This document shows positions 34,034-41,793 of a stretch of 42,893 nt of DNA, piece after piece. The notes under the pieces are model-generated. The model searched no databases. It was not told the origin of the DNA and saw nothing but the letters and a program-made list of their open reading frames with translations. Numbering within the stretch: position 1 is the first letter of the stretch; every line of letters begins with the position of its first letter. The position numbers were made by a program, and so were the translations under genes. The stretch is from Gemmatimonadota bacterium (GTDB lineage: Bacteria; Gemmatimonadota; Gemmatimonadetes; Longimicrobiales; Gaopeijiaceae), in the NCBI GenBank assembly GCA_026706635.1, contig JAPOYJ010000040.1, positions 1-42,893 on the forward strand. Reading direction: 5' to 3'.

Positions 34034-34357
34034 TCAGCCGCCGCAGCCGTCGTCCATGTCGCCGTCGTCGTCCATGTCGCCGTCGTCCATCTCGCCGTCG
34101 TCGCCATGGTCGTGGTCGTGGCCGTCGTCGTGCATGTGATCTTCGCCATGCATCTCGCCCTCGCCGTCCATCTCCATCTGCCCTTCGTCGCCGCCTTCGG
34201 AGGCATCCATCCCGGCCCCGCAGTCCATCATCTCGGCTTCGCTGGCGTCGTCCGTGGCATCTTCCGCGGACCCGTCCTTGCTACCCCCGGCGCACGCAAT
34301 CGCGAACGCTGGCACGAACACGACGGCGAGCAACAGTGTGAGGGTTCCCTGTCGCAT
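34034..34357 (-). CDS. His/Asp/Met-rich metal-binding-type lipoprotein
   Basis: 107 residues from ATG 34357 with AGGAGGA nine bases upstream. Signal ending FAIACAGG gives a lipidated Cys. The mature part is almost wholly acidic with His and Met: GEMHGEDHMHDDGHDHDHGD then repeats of DGDMDD. Such sequence would bind divalent metal in the periplasm or on the surface. First gene of the operon with the HhH lipoprotein and the PepSY protein. No folded domain is visible. Confidence 0.75.
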   Translation of the reverse strand: MRQGTLTLLLAVVFVPAFAIACAGGSKDGSAEDATDDASEAEMMDCGAGMDASEGGDEGQMEMDGEGEMHGEDHMHDDGHDHDHGDDGEMDDGDMDDDGDMDDGCGG

Positions 34358-34439
34358 CAGTACTCTCCTCCTAGCGAGTGGTGTGTACAGTGTGAGCCCT
34401 GGCAGTGCCGCTTCGCACGCCCAGCTTCACCTTGCCGAC

Positions 34440-34469
34440 ATTATATCGGAGCGGACGCAATCGCGCCAA
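34440..34469 (-). promoter_or_regulatory. Sigma70-like promoter of the metal-binding lipoprotein operon
   Basis: On the minus strand TTGGCG (34464-34469) and a perfect TATAAT (34440-34445) are 18 bp apart, about 80 bp before ATG 34357. Confidence 0.55.
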
Positions 34470-34635
34470 TCGGCGCCGCAGGTCGGGTGGCGGGAACCAT
34501 CGGCCTCGGCCCTACTACGGGCGAGTGCGCAACCAGGGGAGCGGGACTTCCTAGCCTAGAACTGCTGCGCGCCCCGGCGGACCGGAGCCCGCCTGAGGGC
34601 CGACCAGCGGCTGGAGTCGTTGCGGGGTTGGGCCT

Positions 34636-35343
34636 CTACCCGGGCTTTCTTCCCAACACCGCGATGCGACGGCGGAGTAGGGGAATCCACCTCCCCGCGA
34701 CCCGCTCGATCCAGCTGAGCACAGGCAGGTGGGACTCGGCGTAGTACGCCCTCTCCACCCGGAACCCCGCTTCGGTCAGGAGCGCCTTCAGGCGCGGCAT
34801 GGACTTGTAGTCCACATGGCTGACGTCGCGCCTGAGGACGATGTCGTTGTTCTTCAGCACCTCCAGGAGGTGGCTGCGGCAGGGGGTCCATACCGCGAAG
34901 GCGCCACCCGCCCGCAGGAGCCGAAAGGCCTCCCCGGCCACCGAGCCGGAGTCTTCGGGGTAGAGGTGCTCGAAGAGGTCGGCCGCCACGACCAGGTCGA
35001 ACGATCCCGCCGCCAGCCCACTTGCCCCGGCGTCTCCCACCCGGAAGACGACGTTCGAGAGTGCCTGCCGCTCCAGCTCTCGATCGCACGTCGCGACCGC
35101 CCTCTCCGAGAAGTCGAGTCCGACGACCTCGCGAACCAGGGGTGCCAGGGCGAAGCTGATGGTGCCCAGCCCGCACCCAAGGTCGAGCACCCTGTCGCTA
35201 GCAGTCGGACGGGCGAGATCCAGCACCTTCGCCACCCGGTAGCGCTGGAAGCGGCTCCCGAAGTCACGGATGTGGTCGCCAGCATCGAAGTAGGCGGACC
35301 GGTCGTACCAATCGCGATCGATTCTTTCGGCGTTGCCGTCCAC
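34636..35343 (-). CDS. Class I SAM-dependent methyltransferase
   Basis: 235 residues from GTG 35343. SAM-binding motif VLDLGCGLG (52-60), acidic loop VVGLDFSERA, then GDAGASGL and FDLVVAADLFEHLYPED. This is the UbiE/COQ5-like small-molecule methyltransferase fold; the substrate is unknown. The basic C-terminus (WIPLLRRRIAVLGRKPG) is unusual. The GTG start is part of a CTAG palindrome end (CCCGTGGAC), and no good ribosome site precedes it. It follows rpsN by 63 bp on the same strand and may be co-transcribed. Confidence 0.85.
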   Translation of the reverse strand: MDGNAERIDRDWYDRSAYFDAGDHIRDFGSRFQRYRVAKVLDLARPTASDRVLDLGCGLGTISFALAPLVREVVGLDFSERAVATCDRELERQALSNVVFRVGDAGASGLAAGSFDLVVAADLFEHLYPEDSGSVAGEAFRLLRAGGAFAVWTPCRSHLLEVLKNNDIVLRRDVSHVDYKSMPRLKALLTEAGFRVERAYYAESHLPVLSWIERVAGRWIPLLRRRIAVLGRKPG

Positions 35344-35353
35344 GGGCTGCTAG
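35338..35353. repeat. CTAG palindrome element, end only
   Basis: GTCCACGGGCTGCTAG is the right end alone. The complement supplies the GTG start codon of the methyltransferase gene. Confidence 0.65.
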
Positions 35354-35406
35354 GTCTCCGCGGCGAGCCGCCAGCGGTATCCCCGCTTCCTATGCGCCGC
35401 CAGGAG

Positions 35407-35712
35407 CTACCAGGACGACTTGCGCACCCCCGGTATGAGCCCGTGCAGCGACATTTCACGGAGCGCTATGCGCGAGATGCCGAAGTGTCGAATGAAGCCG
35501 CGCGGCCGCCCGCTCATCTGGCAGCGATTGCGGTAGCGCACCGGCGAGGAGTCCCGAGGCATAGCCTGAAGCTCGGCCATCGCCTGGCGCTTCTCGGCCT
35601 GGGAGACGGAGGGGTCCTTCATCGCCGCCACAAGCTGCCCGCGCCTCTCGGCGTACTTGGCGACGAGCTGCGCACGTCGCTCGTTCCTCTGAAGCTTGCC
35701 CTTCTTGGCCAT
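35407..35712 (-). CDS. rpsN: 30S ribosomal protein S14, zinc-independent long form
   Basis: 101 residues from ATG 35712, with GAGGT six bases upstream. C-terminal signature [19 protein letters not shown] and [18 protein letters not shown]. The zinc-ribbon cysteines of the short form are absent, so this is the C-minus type. It lies outside the usual spc ribosomal operon, beside a methyltransferase. In many bacteria a stand-alone C-minus S14 replaces the zinc form under zinc shortage; no Zur-like box could be identified upstream. Confidence 0.95.
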   Translation of the reverse strand: MAKKGKLQRNERRAQLVAKYAERRGQLVAAMKDPSVSQAEKRQAMAELQAMPRDSSPVRYRNRCQMSGRPRGFIRHFGISRIALREMSLHGLIPGVRKSSW

Positions 35713-35866
35713 GGGATACCTCGGTCGGCTATCTATGTGGAGCGGTGATCGTCGTCGGGTAGGACGCGGCGGCAGCCACGACGCGGAATTCTAGAAGCAC
35801 CGCCGGTCGGTGACAAGCACCTGCTGGGATTTGTGTCGCGAGCTGAGCGCCGGGCGAGGGGCGCTC

Positions 35867-35923
35867 AGGAGCCCGTGGAACGAACCGCCACCTCATTCTC
35901 GCGGACTTGTCCACGGACTCCTG
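35867..35923. repeat. CTAG palindrome element, diverged short form
   Basis: Ends CAGGAGCCCGTGGA and TCCACGGACTCCTG are 14-bp inverted repeats around a 29-bp interior. It lies between rpsN and the His-rich lipoprotein. Confidence 0.65.
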
Positions 35924-36003
35924 ACCCCCCCCCCGTAGCGGCACGGTATCCGCTGCCCGGGGGGTGACCCCGCTTCAGGTATCCAGCGGCAGATGCCGCC
36001 CTT

Positions 36004-36456
36004 CTAATCCTCGTGCACGTGCGCGTGGACGGGCTTGGTCGTGAAGTCGGCGTGGTCGCCGTGCATGAGGTTGAAGGTGACGTCCGTCTCCCCCTCGCTC
36101 TTGCCGTGCAGGTGGCCGCCGAACTCGCCCGGCTTGTCCTGCTCCCACTCGGCTATCGATTCGTCCTCGACGTCGACCCTCAGGGAGAGGTCTTCTCCTT
36201 GGATCACTTCGTCGTCCTCATCTAGGAAGCGGACTGTGAAGTGCGCCGTCTCCTCGCCGACATCGACCTCCAGCTCGTCGGACCATGCTCCCGTTGAGGC
36301 GACGTAGGAGGCGACTACCTGCCCGCTGAGGACGAGTTCCACCTTCTCGGGTTCGTGGTGTTCTCCGTTCTCCGGGTCGGTCCCGCACGCCGCCAGCGCC
36401 AGTGCGCACACCATCGCCGCCACTTTCGCCAGCTCACTGCCGTTCAACTTCTTCAT
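36004..36456 (-). CDS. His-rich lipoprotein partner of the TonB receptor
   Basis: 150 residues from ATG 36456 with AGAGGAGA upstream. Signal ending ALAACGTDPENGEHHEPE. The mature part is a small acidic beta-sandwich (KVELVLSGQVVASYVAS, ETAHFTVRFLDEDDEV) with His near the C-terminus (GGHLHGKSEGE, LMHGDHADF, PVHAHVHED). The clustered His suggest surface or periplasmic capture of a divalent metal, passed to the receptor encoded 81 bp upstream in the same operon. The metal is unknown; zinc is the first guess. Confidence 0.75.
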   Translation of the reverse strand: MKKLNGSELAKVAAMVCALALAACGTDPENGEHHEPEKVELVLSGQVVASYVASTGAWSDELEVDVGEETAHFTVRFLDEDDEVIQGEDLSLRVDVEDESIAEWEQDKPGEFGGHLHGKSEGETDVTFNLMHGDHADFTTKPVHAHVHED

Positions 36457-36537
36457 CGTTCATTCTCCTCTTTGGTTGGTGTTTTTTCGCAAAACACTAG
36501 TTCGCCGAATCCATGCCCGTGAGTCAGAATGACCACA

Positions 36538-38787
36538 TCAGAACACGATCCGGTAGGTCACACTCAGTCCCCTTCCGGCCTCCGGCATGATCTCCTTCAC
36601 CCGGGAGAGGTGGTTGTAGTACCTCTCGTTCGTGGCGTTGTCGAGGCTGACGGTGAGGATGCTCAGGCGTCCTCCGAAGGTCAGCCGCGCACCCGCCGCC
36701 GCGTTGTAGACCACATACCCGTCGGTCGGGTTCTCGAACTGGCCGATACGGTCCTGCCGGGCCGCCATCTCGGCCTCGCACCGAATGAACCAGAGCGGCC
36801 GCTCGTACTTCAGCGCCACCTGTCCCTTGAGCGGAGGGACGAGGGGCAGCGCCTGCGCAGTGTCCTTCAGATTCCCGTTCACCGACGACGCCACCGCCTC
36901 TAGGGCCAGTCCGCGCCAGACGTGCAGGTCCACGTCTGCCTCGAAGCCGCTGAACACGGCGTCGTTGCCCCGGAACTGGTATTCGGGATGGAGCGTGGGG
37001 CTCTCGCGGCCCGTGTCCTCGCCGTAGAGGTAGCCCCTGATGTCGTTGTAGAACCCGGTCACTTCGGCTCTGATCCGGTCGGACTCGAAACGGAGAAAGA
37101 GATCGATCCCCCTTCCGACCTCGGCCTCCAGCTCCGGGTTGCCGACCTCGAAGACATGCGCCGCCAGATGCGGCCCTTCCGAGTAGAGTTCGTTCACGTC
37201 CGGCGTGCGGAACGCCCGCACTGCGCTGGCCCCGAGCGTCATCCCGGACCCGTGGTTGTAGAGCACGCCCAGCGACCCCGAGAGGGAGCGGAAGCTGCGG
37301 TCGCGGATCTCGCCGATGTCCGAATCCGGGTCCTCTTCCAGAGGATCGGCCAGGGTCCAGTCGTAGCGCAGCCCCCATTCGATCTTCGCTGGCCCCAGAT
37401 CCACCTCCTCGAGCATGTAGAGCGCCGCCTTGAACCGGCGCGTGTCGGGCGTGTGCAGACCACCGCCGTATCGGAAGTCTTCCCACGAGAAGCGGGCTCC
37501 CACCGCTCCCGCCGCCAACGGCCCCCACCGGCCGTGCCGCCCCAGAACGTCCCCGCCGGCGGCCTCCTGCACATAGCTCGTACCGAGAATGCCCCGCGAT
37601 TCGATCTCCCGGTGCCTGTACCAGGTGTAGGTCGCGTCGAAACGGAGATTGTCGAAGATCGCGACGGGCCTGTCGACCACGGTCCGGAACTTCGAAGCGG
37701 TGCGCTCCATCTCGATGCGCACCCCTTTCGCGTGCCCGCCCACGAATCCGCCGGGGATGCCGTAGTCGTTTAGGTAGCCGCGGAAGGAGGCGCCCATGTG
37801 ACCCCACTCGGAAACGTAGGCCACCCCCGCTCCCCCGCTCCATAGCCTGCCGTCGGTGTTGCGAAGCGTATCGCCGGGCGTCTTCAGGTCGCCGGATGTC
37901 CTGGCCGCCACCTCCACGCGCACCGGGACCTTCTCCGCCACGGCGAAGAAGGCGGTCGCGCTCCCGGCAAGCGCACTGGTCACGGTCTGGGTCTGCAGCG
38001 TCGCCGCCCCCGTAGCGTGGTGGGGCACCGCCGAGGGGATCTCGTCGCGGATGACGTTGACGACGCCGCCCAGCGCGTTGCCCCCGTAGAGCAGCGCACC
38101 CGGACCCCGGACGAGCTCGATCCGCCGGGCGGAGGACGGATCGAGGGCGGTGGTGTGGTCCGACCCGGAGTTGGAGGCATCTCCCGTCGTGGTCCCGTCC
38201 TCGAGGATCAGCACCCGGTCGCCGGTCAGTCCCCGGATCACCGGCTGCGATACGGCTGGACCCATGCTGGCGACCGCCAGCCCCGGCATCGACGCCAGCG
38301 TCGCCGCAACGGTCGCCTCCATTCCGCGCTGCAGTTCGTCGCCCGCCAAGACGCCCACCGGCCGCAGGGCCTCCGCAGCGCCGCGTTCGCTGATAGCCCC
38401 CGTCACCACCATGCCCGGAAGTCCTATTGGGGAAGGCACCAGCTCGATGACGACCACCGCCGACCGGTCCCCCACCGCGACATCGACCGCAGCGCCCCGG
38501 TACCCGAGCCGGTCCACCCGGAGGGTGTAGTCGCCCGCGGAGATCCCGGTTAGATGGAAGGTCCCGTCACCGTGGGTAATGGCACCCGTGCCCGACCCGA
38601 CCACGGACACGTCGGCGCCCGCGAGCGGCCGTCCCGTCTCGGAGTCCCGCACCACACCCTCGATCTCGTCCTCGTGCTCGACCACCTGGGCGGACGCGGC
38701 TACCGCGAGTGGTGCCGTGTCCGCCCCCAGCAGGATCAGCGCGATCCCGATGGCAAGGCACGGTCTGCAAGTCTGGTCCAGAAGCAT
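36538..38787 (-). CDS. TonB-dependent outer-membrane receptor, probable metal (ZnuD-like) uptake
   Basis: 749 residues from ATG 38787 (signal ending AVAASAQ). CarboxypepD_reg-like domain at about 45-115 (GVVRDSETGRPLAGADVSV, TLRVDRLGYRG). Plug with TLASMPGLAVASMGPAVSQ, PVIRGLTGDRVLILEDG and RIELVRGPGALLYGGNALGG. The barrel has NDYGIPGGFVGGH followed by VRIEMERTASKFRTVV, the arrangement of ZnuD-type zinc receptors, and ends YRIVF. Next to a His-rich lipoprotein and a small His/Cys secreted protein, a role in metal import is likely. The iron box near feoAB is not found here. Confidence 0.85.
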   Translation of the reverse strand: MLLDQTCRPCLAIGIALILLGADTAPLAVAASAQVVEHEDEIEGVVRDSETGRPLAGADVSVVGSGTGAITHGDGTFHLTGISAGDYTLRVDRLGYRGAAVDVAVGDRSAVVVIELVPSPIGLPGMVVTGAISERGAAEALRPVGVLAGDELQRGMEATVAATLASMPGLAVASMGPAVSQPVIRGLTGDRVLILEDGTTTGDASNSGSDHTTALDPSSARRIELVRGPGALLYGGNALGGVVNVIRDEIPSAVPHHATGAATLQTQTVTSALAGSATAFFAVAEKVPVRVEVAARTSGDLKTPGDTLRNTDGRLWSGGAGVAYVSEWGHMGASFRGYLNDYGIPGGFVGGHAKGVRIEMERTASKFRTVVDRPVAIFDNLRFDATYTWYRHREIESRGILGTSYVQEAAGGDVLGRHGRWGPLAAGAVGARFSWEDFRYGGGLHTPDTRRFKAALYMLEEVDLGPAKIEWGLRYDWTLADPLEEDPDSDIGEIRDRSFRSLSGSLGVLYNHGSGMTLGASAVRAFRTPDVNELYSEGPHLAAHVFEVGNPELEAEVGRGIDLFLRFESDRIRAEVTGFYNDIRGYLYGEDTGRESPTLHPEYQFRGNDAVFSGFEADVDLHVWRGLALEAVASSVNGNLKDTAQALPLVPPLKGQVALKYERPLWFIRCEAEMAARQDRIGQFENPTDGYVVYNAAAGARLTFGGRLSILTVSLDNATNERYYNHLSRVKEIMPEAGRGLSVTYRIVF

Positions 38788-38966
38788 GTGTGCGACCCAC
38801 CCCGGTCGCAGGCACCGAATCGGTGCCGGAAGACAACTGGCCGCACGGCCAAGACGACCGCACGAAGAACGGGCCCGGGAGAACGGCCTCACGAGGCCCG
38901 GGGAGGAGTGGCAGTCCGCCGCGGCCGCATCCAGTCGCTCATGGCGACCGGTCCGGCCTCGGGCTG

Positions 38967-39326
38967 CTAGGTCGTGGGCGGGCCCCTAGGAATGACGGGG
39001 CCGGACATTATCGGCGAGTTTCGGATGAATGTCGCCTCAGGGCTCCCGTCCCGGTGTCGGACCGGCGGTGCCGGCGAATCCGCAGGGTTGACGCCGCCGG
39101 AGATGTCCGCGAGGGACAGCGACCGCACCAACTGACAGAGGTGCACATGGTGGGAGGTGCAGTCCGCGCTTCCCGGAGACTCGATGTGGACTGGGGCATG
39201 GGCGAGCTCGGCGTCAAGGATCGCGTCTGCGGGTCCCAGCGCGGAAGCCGTCCCGATGTGGAACAGACCGACGCAGGCAACGCCGAAGCGCCGCAGGCGC
39301 CCTGGATCCGATCGCCGAATGAACAA
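38967..39326 (-). CDS. Small His/Cys-containing secreted protein upstream of the metal receptor
   Basis: 119 residues from TTG 39326; start uncertain, no strong ribosome site. A signal-like N-terminus (RRFGVACVGLFHIGTASA) is followed by HIESPGSADCTSHHVHLCQ, a spaced Cys/His cluster that could bind metal. Same strand as the TonB receptor and 180 bp upstream, so probably one unit. The C-terminal third is low complexity. The gene overlaps a weak CTAG palindrome end near 38963. Confidence 0.5.
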   Translation of the reverse strand: MFIRRSDPGRLRRFGVACVGLFHIGTASALGPADAILDAELAHAPVHIESPGSADCTSHHVHLCQLVRSLSLADISGGVNPADSPAPPVRHRDGSPEATFIRNSPIMSGPVIPRGPPTT

Positions 39327-39555
39327 GTGGCGTCACCCACGCGGAAGTGAAATGACCGTACAGCTCCCCAGCGTGGAAGTGAACGCCGCCCGCTTGCGCC
39401 TGTCAAGACCCCCGTGAGCCGACACCTGCCATGAGCCGCCTGACCCGCCATGAGCGCCCGCTGGGGGTCCTCCGGGAACCGGAGACTCCACCTGCTCCGA
39501 CTCCCCAGACACCGCTTGACCGCCACTCCCCGACCCGCTACCGTTAGTGGCTTAC
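39327..39555. other. Intergenic region before the tRNA array
   Basis: Contains two GGAAGTGAA-like repeats about 33 bp apart (39343-39384), which resemble degenerate IS-end repeats, and the array promoter. No gene is supported. Confidence 0.35.
39516..39544 (+). promoter_or_regulatory. Candidate promoter of the tRNA array
   Basis: TTGACC (39516-39521) and TACCGT (39539-39544) are 17 bp apart; the predicted transcript start is a few bases before the first tRNA. Confidence 0.45.
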
Positions 39556-39629
<74 letters not shown>

Positions 39630-39780
39630 TCGTGGCATCGGAGTACACGGGCTGTACGCATGGAATCGACCGGGACTGGCCGTCCTGCCGCCCCACGAGG
39701 GTGAGCTGGCCGCAGCGGATCCGGTCGGTTTTTTCTGGAGGGTGCGCGGGCCGCGGCTCGGTAGTGGCCAGGCAGGCGAG

Positions 39781-39851
39781 GCCAGGTAGCTCAGTTGGTA
39801 GAGCACGCGACTGAAAATCGCGGTGTCGGCGGTTCAATTCCGTCCCTGGCC
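39781..39851 (+). tRNA. tRNA-Phe (GAA)
   Basis: Cloverleaf with loop CTGAAAA between CGCGA and TCGCG; acceptor GCCAGG/CCTGGC. Confidence 0.92.
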
Positions 39852-39863
39852 ATGACATACGTT

Positions 39864-39937
39864 AGGTCCGTAGCTCAATTTGGTAGAGCACCGGTCTCCA
39901 AAACCGGCGGTTGGGGGTTCGAGTCCCTCCGGGCCTG
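39864..39937 (+). tRNA. tRNA-Trp (CCA)
   Basis: Loop CTCCAAA between CCGGT and ACCGG; acceptor AGGTCCG/CGGGCCT. Confidence 0.93.
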
Positions 39938-39951
39938 TGGCGCGGATCGGA

Positions 39952-40023
39952 GCCCTCATCGTCTAACGGTCAGGACACCACTCTTTCAAGGTGGAGATCG
40001 GGGTTCGATTCCCCGTGAGGGTA
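39952..40023 (+). tRNA. tRNA-Glu (TTC)
   Basis: Loop CTTTCAA between CCACT and GGTGG; acceptor GCCCTCA/TGAGGGT. Confidence 0.93.
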
Positions 40024-40062
40024 TGGCTCGTGACCCTAGGGTTCCGGGCGACGCGAGGAGTT

Positions 40063-40138
40063 GGGGCTGTAGCTCAGTTCGGTTAGAGTGCCGGTCTGTC
40101 ACACCGGAGGCCGCGGGTTCGAGTCCCGTCAGCCCCGC
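40063..40138 (+). tRNA. tRNA-Asp (GTC)
   Basis: Loop CTGTCAC between CCGGT and ACCGG; acceptor GGGGCTG/CAGCCCC. Confidence 0.93.
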
Positions 40139-40168
40139 TTTGGGTCGGTTGTTTGAAAACGCGGGTTG

Positions 40169-40241
40169 GGGGCCGTAGCTCAGTTGGGAGAGCGCCTGAA
40201 TGGCATTCAGGAGGTCAGGGGTTCGAATCCCCTCGGCTCCA
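40169..40241 (+). tRNA. tRNA-Ala (GGC)
   Basis: Anticodon GGC between CCTGAAT and ATTCAGG; acceptor GGGGCCG/CGGCTCC. Confidence 0.93.
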
Positions 40242-40245
40242 TCGC

Positions 40246-40330
40246 GCTCGGGTGGCGGAATTGGTAGACGCGCAGGATTCAGGATCCTGTGGGGGTTAAC
40301 CCCGTGAGGGTTCGAGTCCCTCCCCGAGCA
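40246..40330 (+). tRNA. tRNA-Leu (CAG)
   Basis: Loop TTCAGGA between CAGGA and TCCTG; long variable arm; acceptor GCTCGGG/CCCGAGC. Starts five bases after tRNA-Ala. Confidence 0.92.
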
Positions 40331-40380
40331 CTCTGGCGGCCCTCGGACGATCCTCCCACGGCGGAGAGGTGCCGCAGGAA

Positions 40381-40464
40381 GCCCACGTGCTGGAATTGGT
40401 AGACAGGCTGGTTTGAGGGACCAGTGTTCGAAAGGACGTACAGGTTCGAGTCCTGTCGTGGGCA
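40381..40464 (+). tRNA. tRNA-Leu (GAG)
   Basis: Loop TTGAGGG between CTGGT and ACCAG; long variable arm; acceptor GCCCACG/CGTGGGC. Confidence 0.92.
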
Positions 40465-40489
40465 CTGCCGGAGCCATCCGGCAAGGCGA

Positions 40490-40563
40490 GCGCCCGTAGC
40501 TCAATTGGATAGAGTACCTGACTACGGATCAGGGGGTTGGGGGTTCGAGTCCTCCCGGGCGTA
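40490..40563 (+). tRNA. tRNA-Arg (ACG)
   Basis: Loop CTACGGA between CCTGA and TCAGG; acceptor GCGCCCG/CGGGCGT. Confidence 0.92.
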
Positions 40564-40575
40564 CTGACGGGCGGC

Positions 40576-40621
40576 CCAGCAGTCCGTGGATAATCTCGCC
40601 CGAGCACCACGGGCGGCCGAG
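40576..40621 (+). repeat. CTAG palindrome element, left-half fragment in the tRNA array
   Basis: CAGCAGTCCGTGGATAATC, TCGCCCGAGCACCACGGGC match the left half of the complete copy. It lies between tRNA-Arg and tRNA-Val. Confidence 0.75.
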
Positions 40622-40635
40622 GCACGGGCCGCGTA

Positions 40636-40709
40636 GGGCGCGTAGCTCAGCTGGCTAGAGTGCCACGTTGACATCGTGGAGGTCACAGGTTCGAGTCCTG
40701 TCGCGCCCA
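40636..40709 (+). tRNA. tRNA-Val (GAC)
   Basis: Loop TTGACAT between CCACG and CGTGG; acceptor GGGCGCG/CGCGCCC. Confidence 0.93.
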
Positions 40710-40714
40710 TCGCC

Positions 40715-40787
40715 GGGGCCGTAGCTCAGTCGGGAGAGCGCAGCGTTCGCAACGCTGAGGTCAGGGGTTCGAATCCCCTCGGCTCCA
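40715..40787 (+). tRNA. tRNA-Ala (CGC)
   Basis: Loop TTCGCAA between CAGCG and CGCTG; body nearly identical to tRNA-Ala (GGC). Confidence 0.93.
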
Positions 40788-40795
40788 CTGGGAAG

Positions 40796-40868
40796 GCCAC
40801 CGTAGCTCAGCTGGTAGAGCACGTCACTCGTAATGACGGGGTCGTCGGTTCAAGTCCGACCGGTGGCT
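40796..40868 (+). tRNA. tRNA-Thr (CGT)
   Basis: Loop CTCGTAA between CGTCA and TGACG; acceptor GCCACCG/CGGTGGC. Confidence 0.93.
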
Positions 40869-40903
40869 CTGCGCTGGATCGGCGCGGTCCGACGCCGTCG
40901 CAA

Positions 40904-40976
40904 AGCCCCGTGGTGTAACTGGCAACACGTCTGACTCTGGATCAGAAGAGTCCTGGTTCGATCCCAGGCGGGGCTA
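40904..40976 (+). tRNA. tRNA-Gln (CTG)
   Basis: Loop CTCTGGA between TCTGA and TCAGA; acceptor AGCCCCG/CGGGGCT. Confidence 0.92.
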
Positions 40977-40979
40977 CTT

Positions 40980-41064
40980 GGAGGGATGGCTGAGCGGCTA
41001 AAAGCGGCGCCCTGCTAAGGCGTTGGTCCATGGGACCACGTGGGTTCGAATCCCACTCCCTCCG
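40980..41064 (+). tRNA. tRNA-Ser (GCT)
   Basis: Loop CTGCTAA between GCGCC and GGCGT; long variable arm; acceptor GGAGGGA/TCCCTCC. Followed by GTGAGCGTTAGCGA, also found after tRNA-Ser (GGA). Confidence 0.92.
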
Positions 41065-41078
41065 TGAGCGTTAGCGAG

Positions 41079-41162
41079 GGAGGCGTAGCCCTAACTGGTA
41101 AGGCACCGCACTCGAAATGCGGCGTGCGCAAGCACTTGGGGGTTCGAGTCCCTCCGCCTCCG
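41079..41162 (+). tRNA. tRNA-Ser (CGA)
   Basis: Loop CTCGAAA between CCGCA and TGCGG; long variable arm; acceptor GGAGGCG/CGCCTCC. Confidence 0.9.
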
Positions 41163-41216
41163 CTTTGGAAGTACCGGCCCTCCGTGCGGTTCGCCATCGC
41201 GCCGACACGGGAGACA

Positions 41217-41290
41217 CGGGGCGTGGCTCAGTCCGGTAGAGCGCTGCGTTCGGGACGCAGAGGTCCCCGGTTCAAATCCGGGCGCCCCGA
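41217..41290 (+). tRNA. tRNA-Pro (CGG)
   Basis: Loop TTCGGGA between CTGCG and CGCAG; acceptor CGGGGCG/CGCCCCG. Confidence 0.93.
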
Positions 41291-41309
41291 TTGTTGGCGG
41301 TTAGTGGTG

Positions 41310-41490
41310 CTAGCAGTCCGTGGATTATCTCGCGCGAGCACCGAGAGCGGCGAAGCGCCCCGCTGGCAAGGCGCGACGAAGGGCCAATAGCCGCAGCGCT
41401 ATTGGTCCGAGGAGCAACGCAGAGCGAAGCGGTCCAGCGGGGATGCAGCGCCGCTCGAATGCCGTGGGAGGTTTGTCCACGGGCTGCTAG
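41310..41490 (+). repeat. CTAG palindrome element, complete 181-bp copy
   Basis: Ends CTAGCAGTCCGTGGA and TCCACGGGCTGCTAG are 15-bp inverted repeats with one mismatch. The whole element is an imperfect palindrome: centre CCAATAGC-CGCA-GCGCTATTGG, flanked by GCGCCCCGCTGG against CCAGCGGGG and GAGAGCGGCG against CGCCGCTC. It has no transposase ORF, so it is MITE-like. It lies between tRNA-Pro and tRNA-Ser and is the reference for all other copies. Confidence 0.9.
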
Positions 41491-41512
41491 GGCTATGGCC
41501 GCGAGCCGCAGA

Positions 41513-41596
41513 GGACGGGTGGCCGAGTGGCTTAAGGCGCACGACTGGAAATCGTGTGGGCATCTGCCCGCGTGGGTTCGAATCCCACCCCGTCCG
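41513..41596 (+). tRNA. tRNA-Ser (GGA)
   Basis: Loop CTGGAAA between CACGA and TCGTG; long variable arm; acceptor GGACGGG/CCCGTCC. Its 3' end is repeated at 41719-41734. Confidence 0.92.
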
Positions 41597-41734
41597 TGAG
41601 CGTTAGCGAACGTGCGGGAGGGGATTCGAACTTGTCGAGCCGGAGGCGGCGGGGCCGCAGGCGCCCGGCGCGGGAGGCGACCTAGCGGGCGGCGCTTGCG
41701 ACGGCCCAGCGGAGGTCCATCCCACCCCGTCCGT
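41582..41734. repeat. Direct repeat of the tRNA-Ser 3' end (att-like)
   Basis: ATCCCACCCCGTCCGT at 41582-41597 (tRNA 3' end) recurs at 41719-41734. Such duplication is what a tRNA-targeting integrase leaves. The 120 bp between hold a reversed tRNA T-arm-like piece (GGGGATTCGAAC) but no integrase, so this is at most a scar. Confidence 0.55.
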
Positions 41735-41793
41735 AGGCCAAGTCCCGCTGGAGCGTGACGAGTGACGCGCTTCCACCCCCAAGAGGGCTCACC

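Noticed and set aside
38788-38960. Cobalamin riboswitch before the TonB receptor
   Set aside because: A GTGGCAGT-like stretch was noted, but the other conserved B12 box elements are not found in order.
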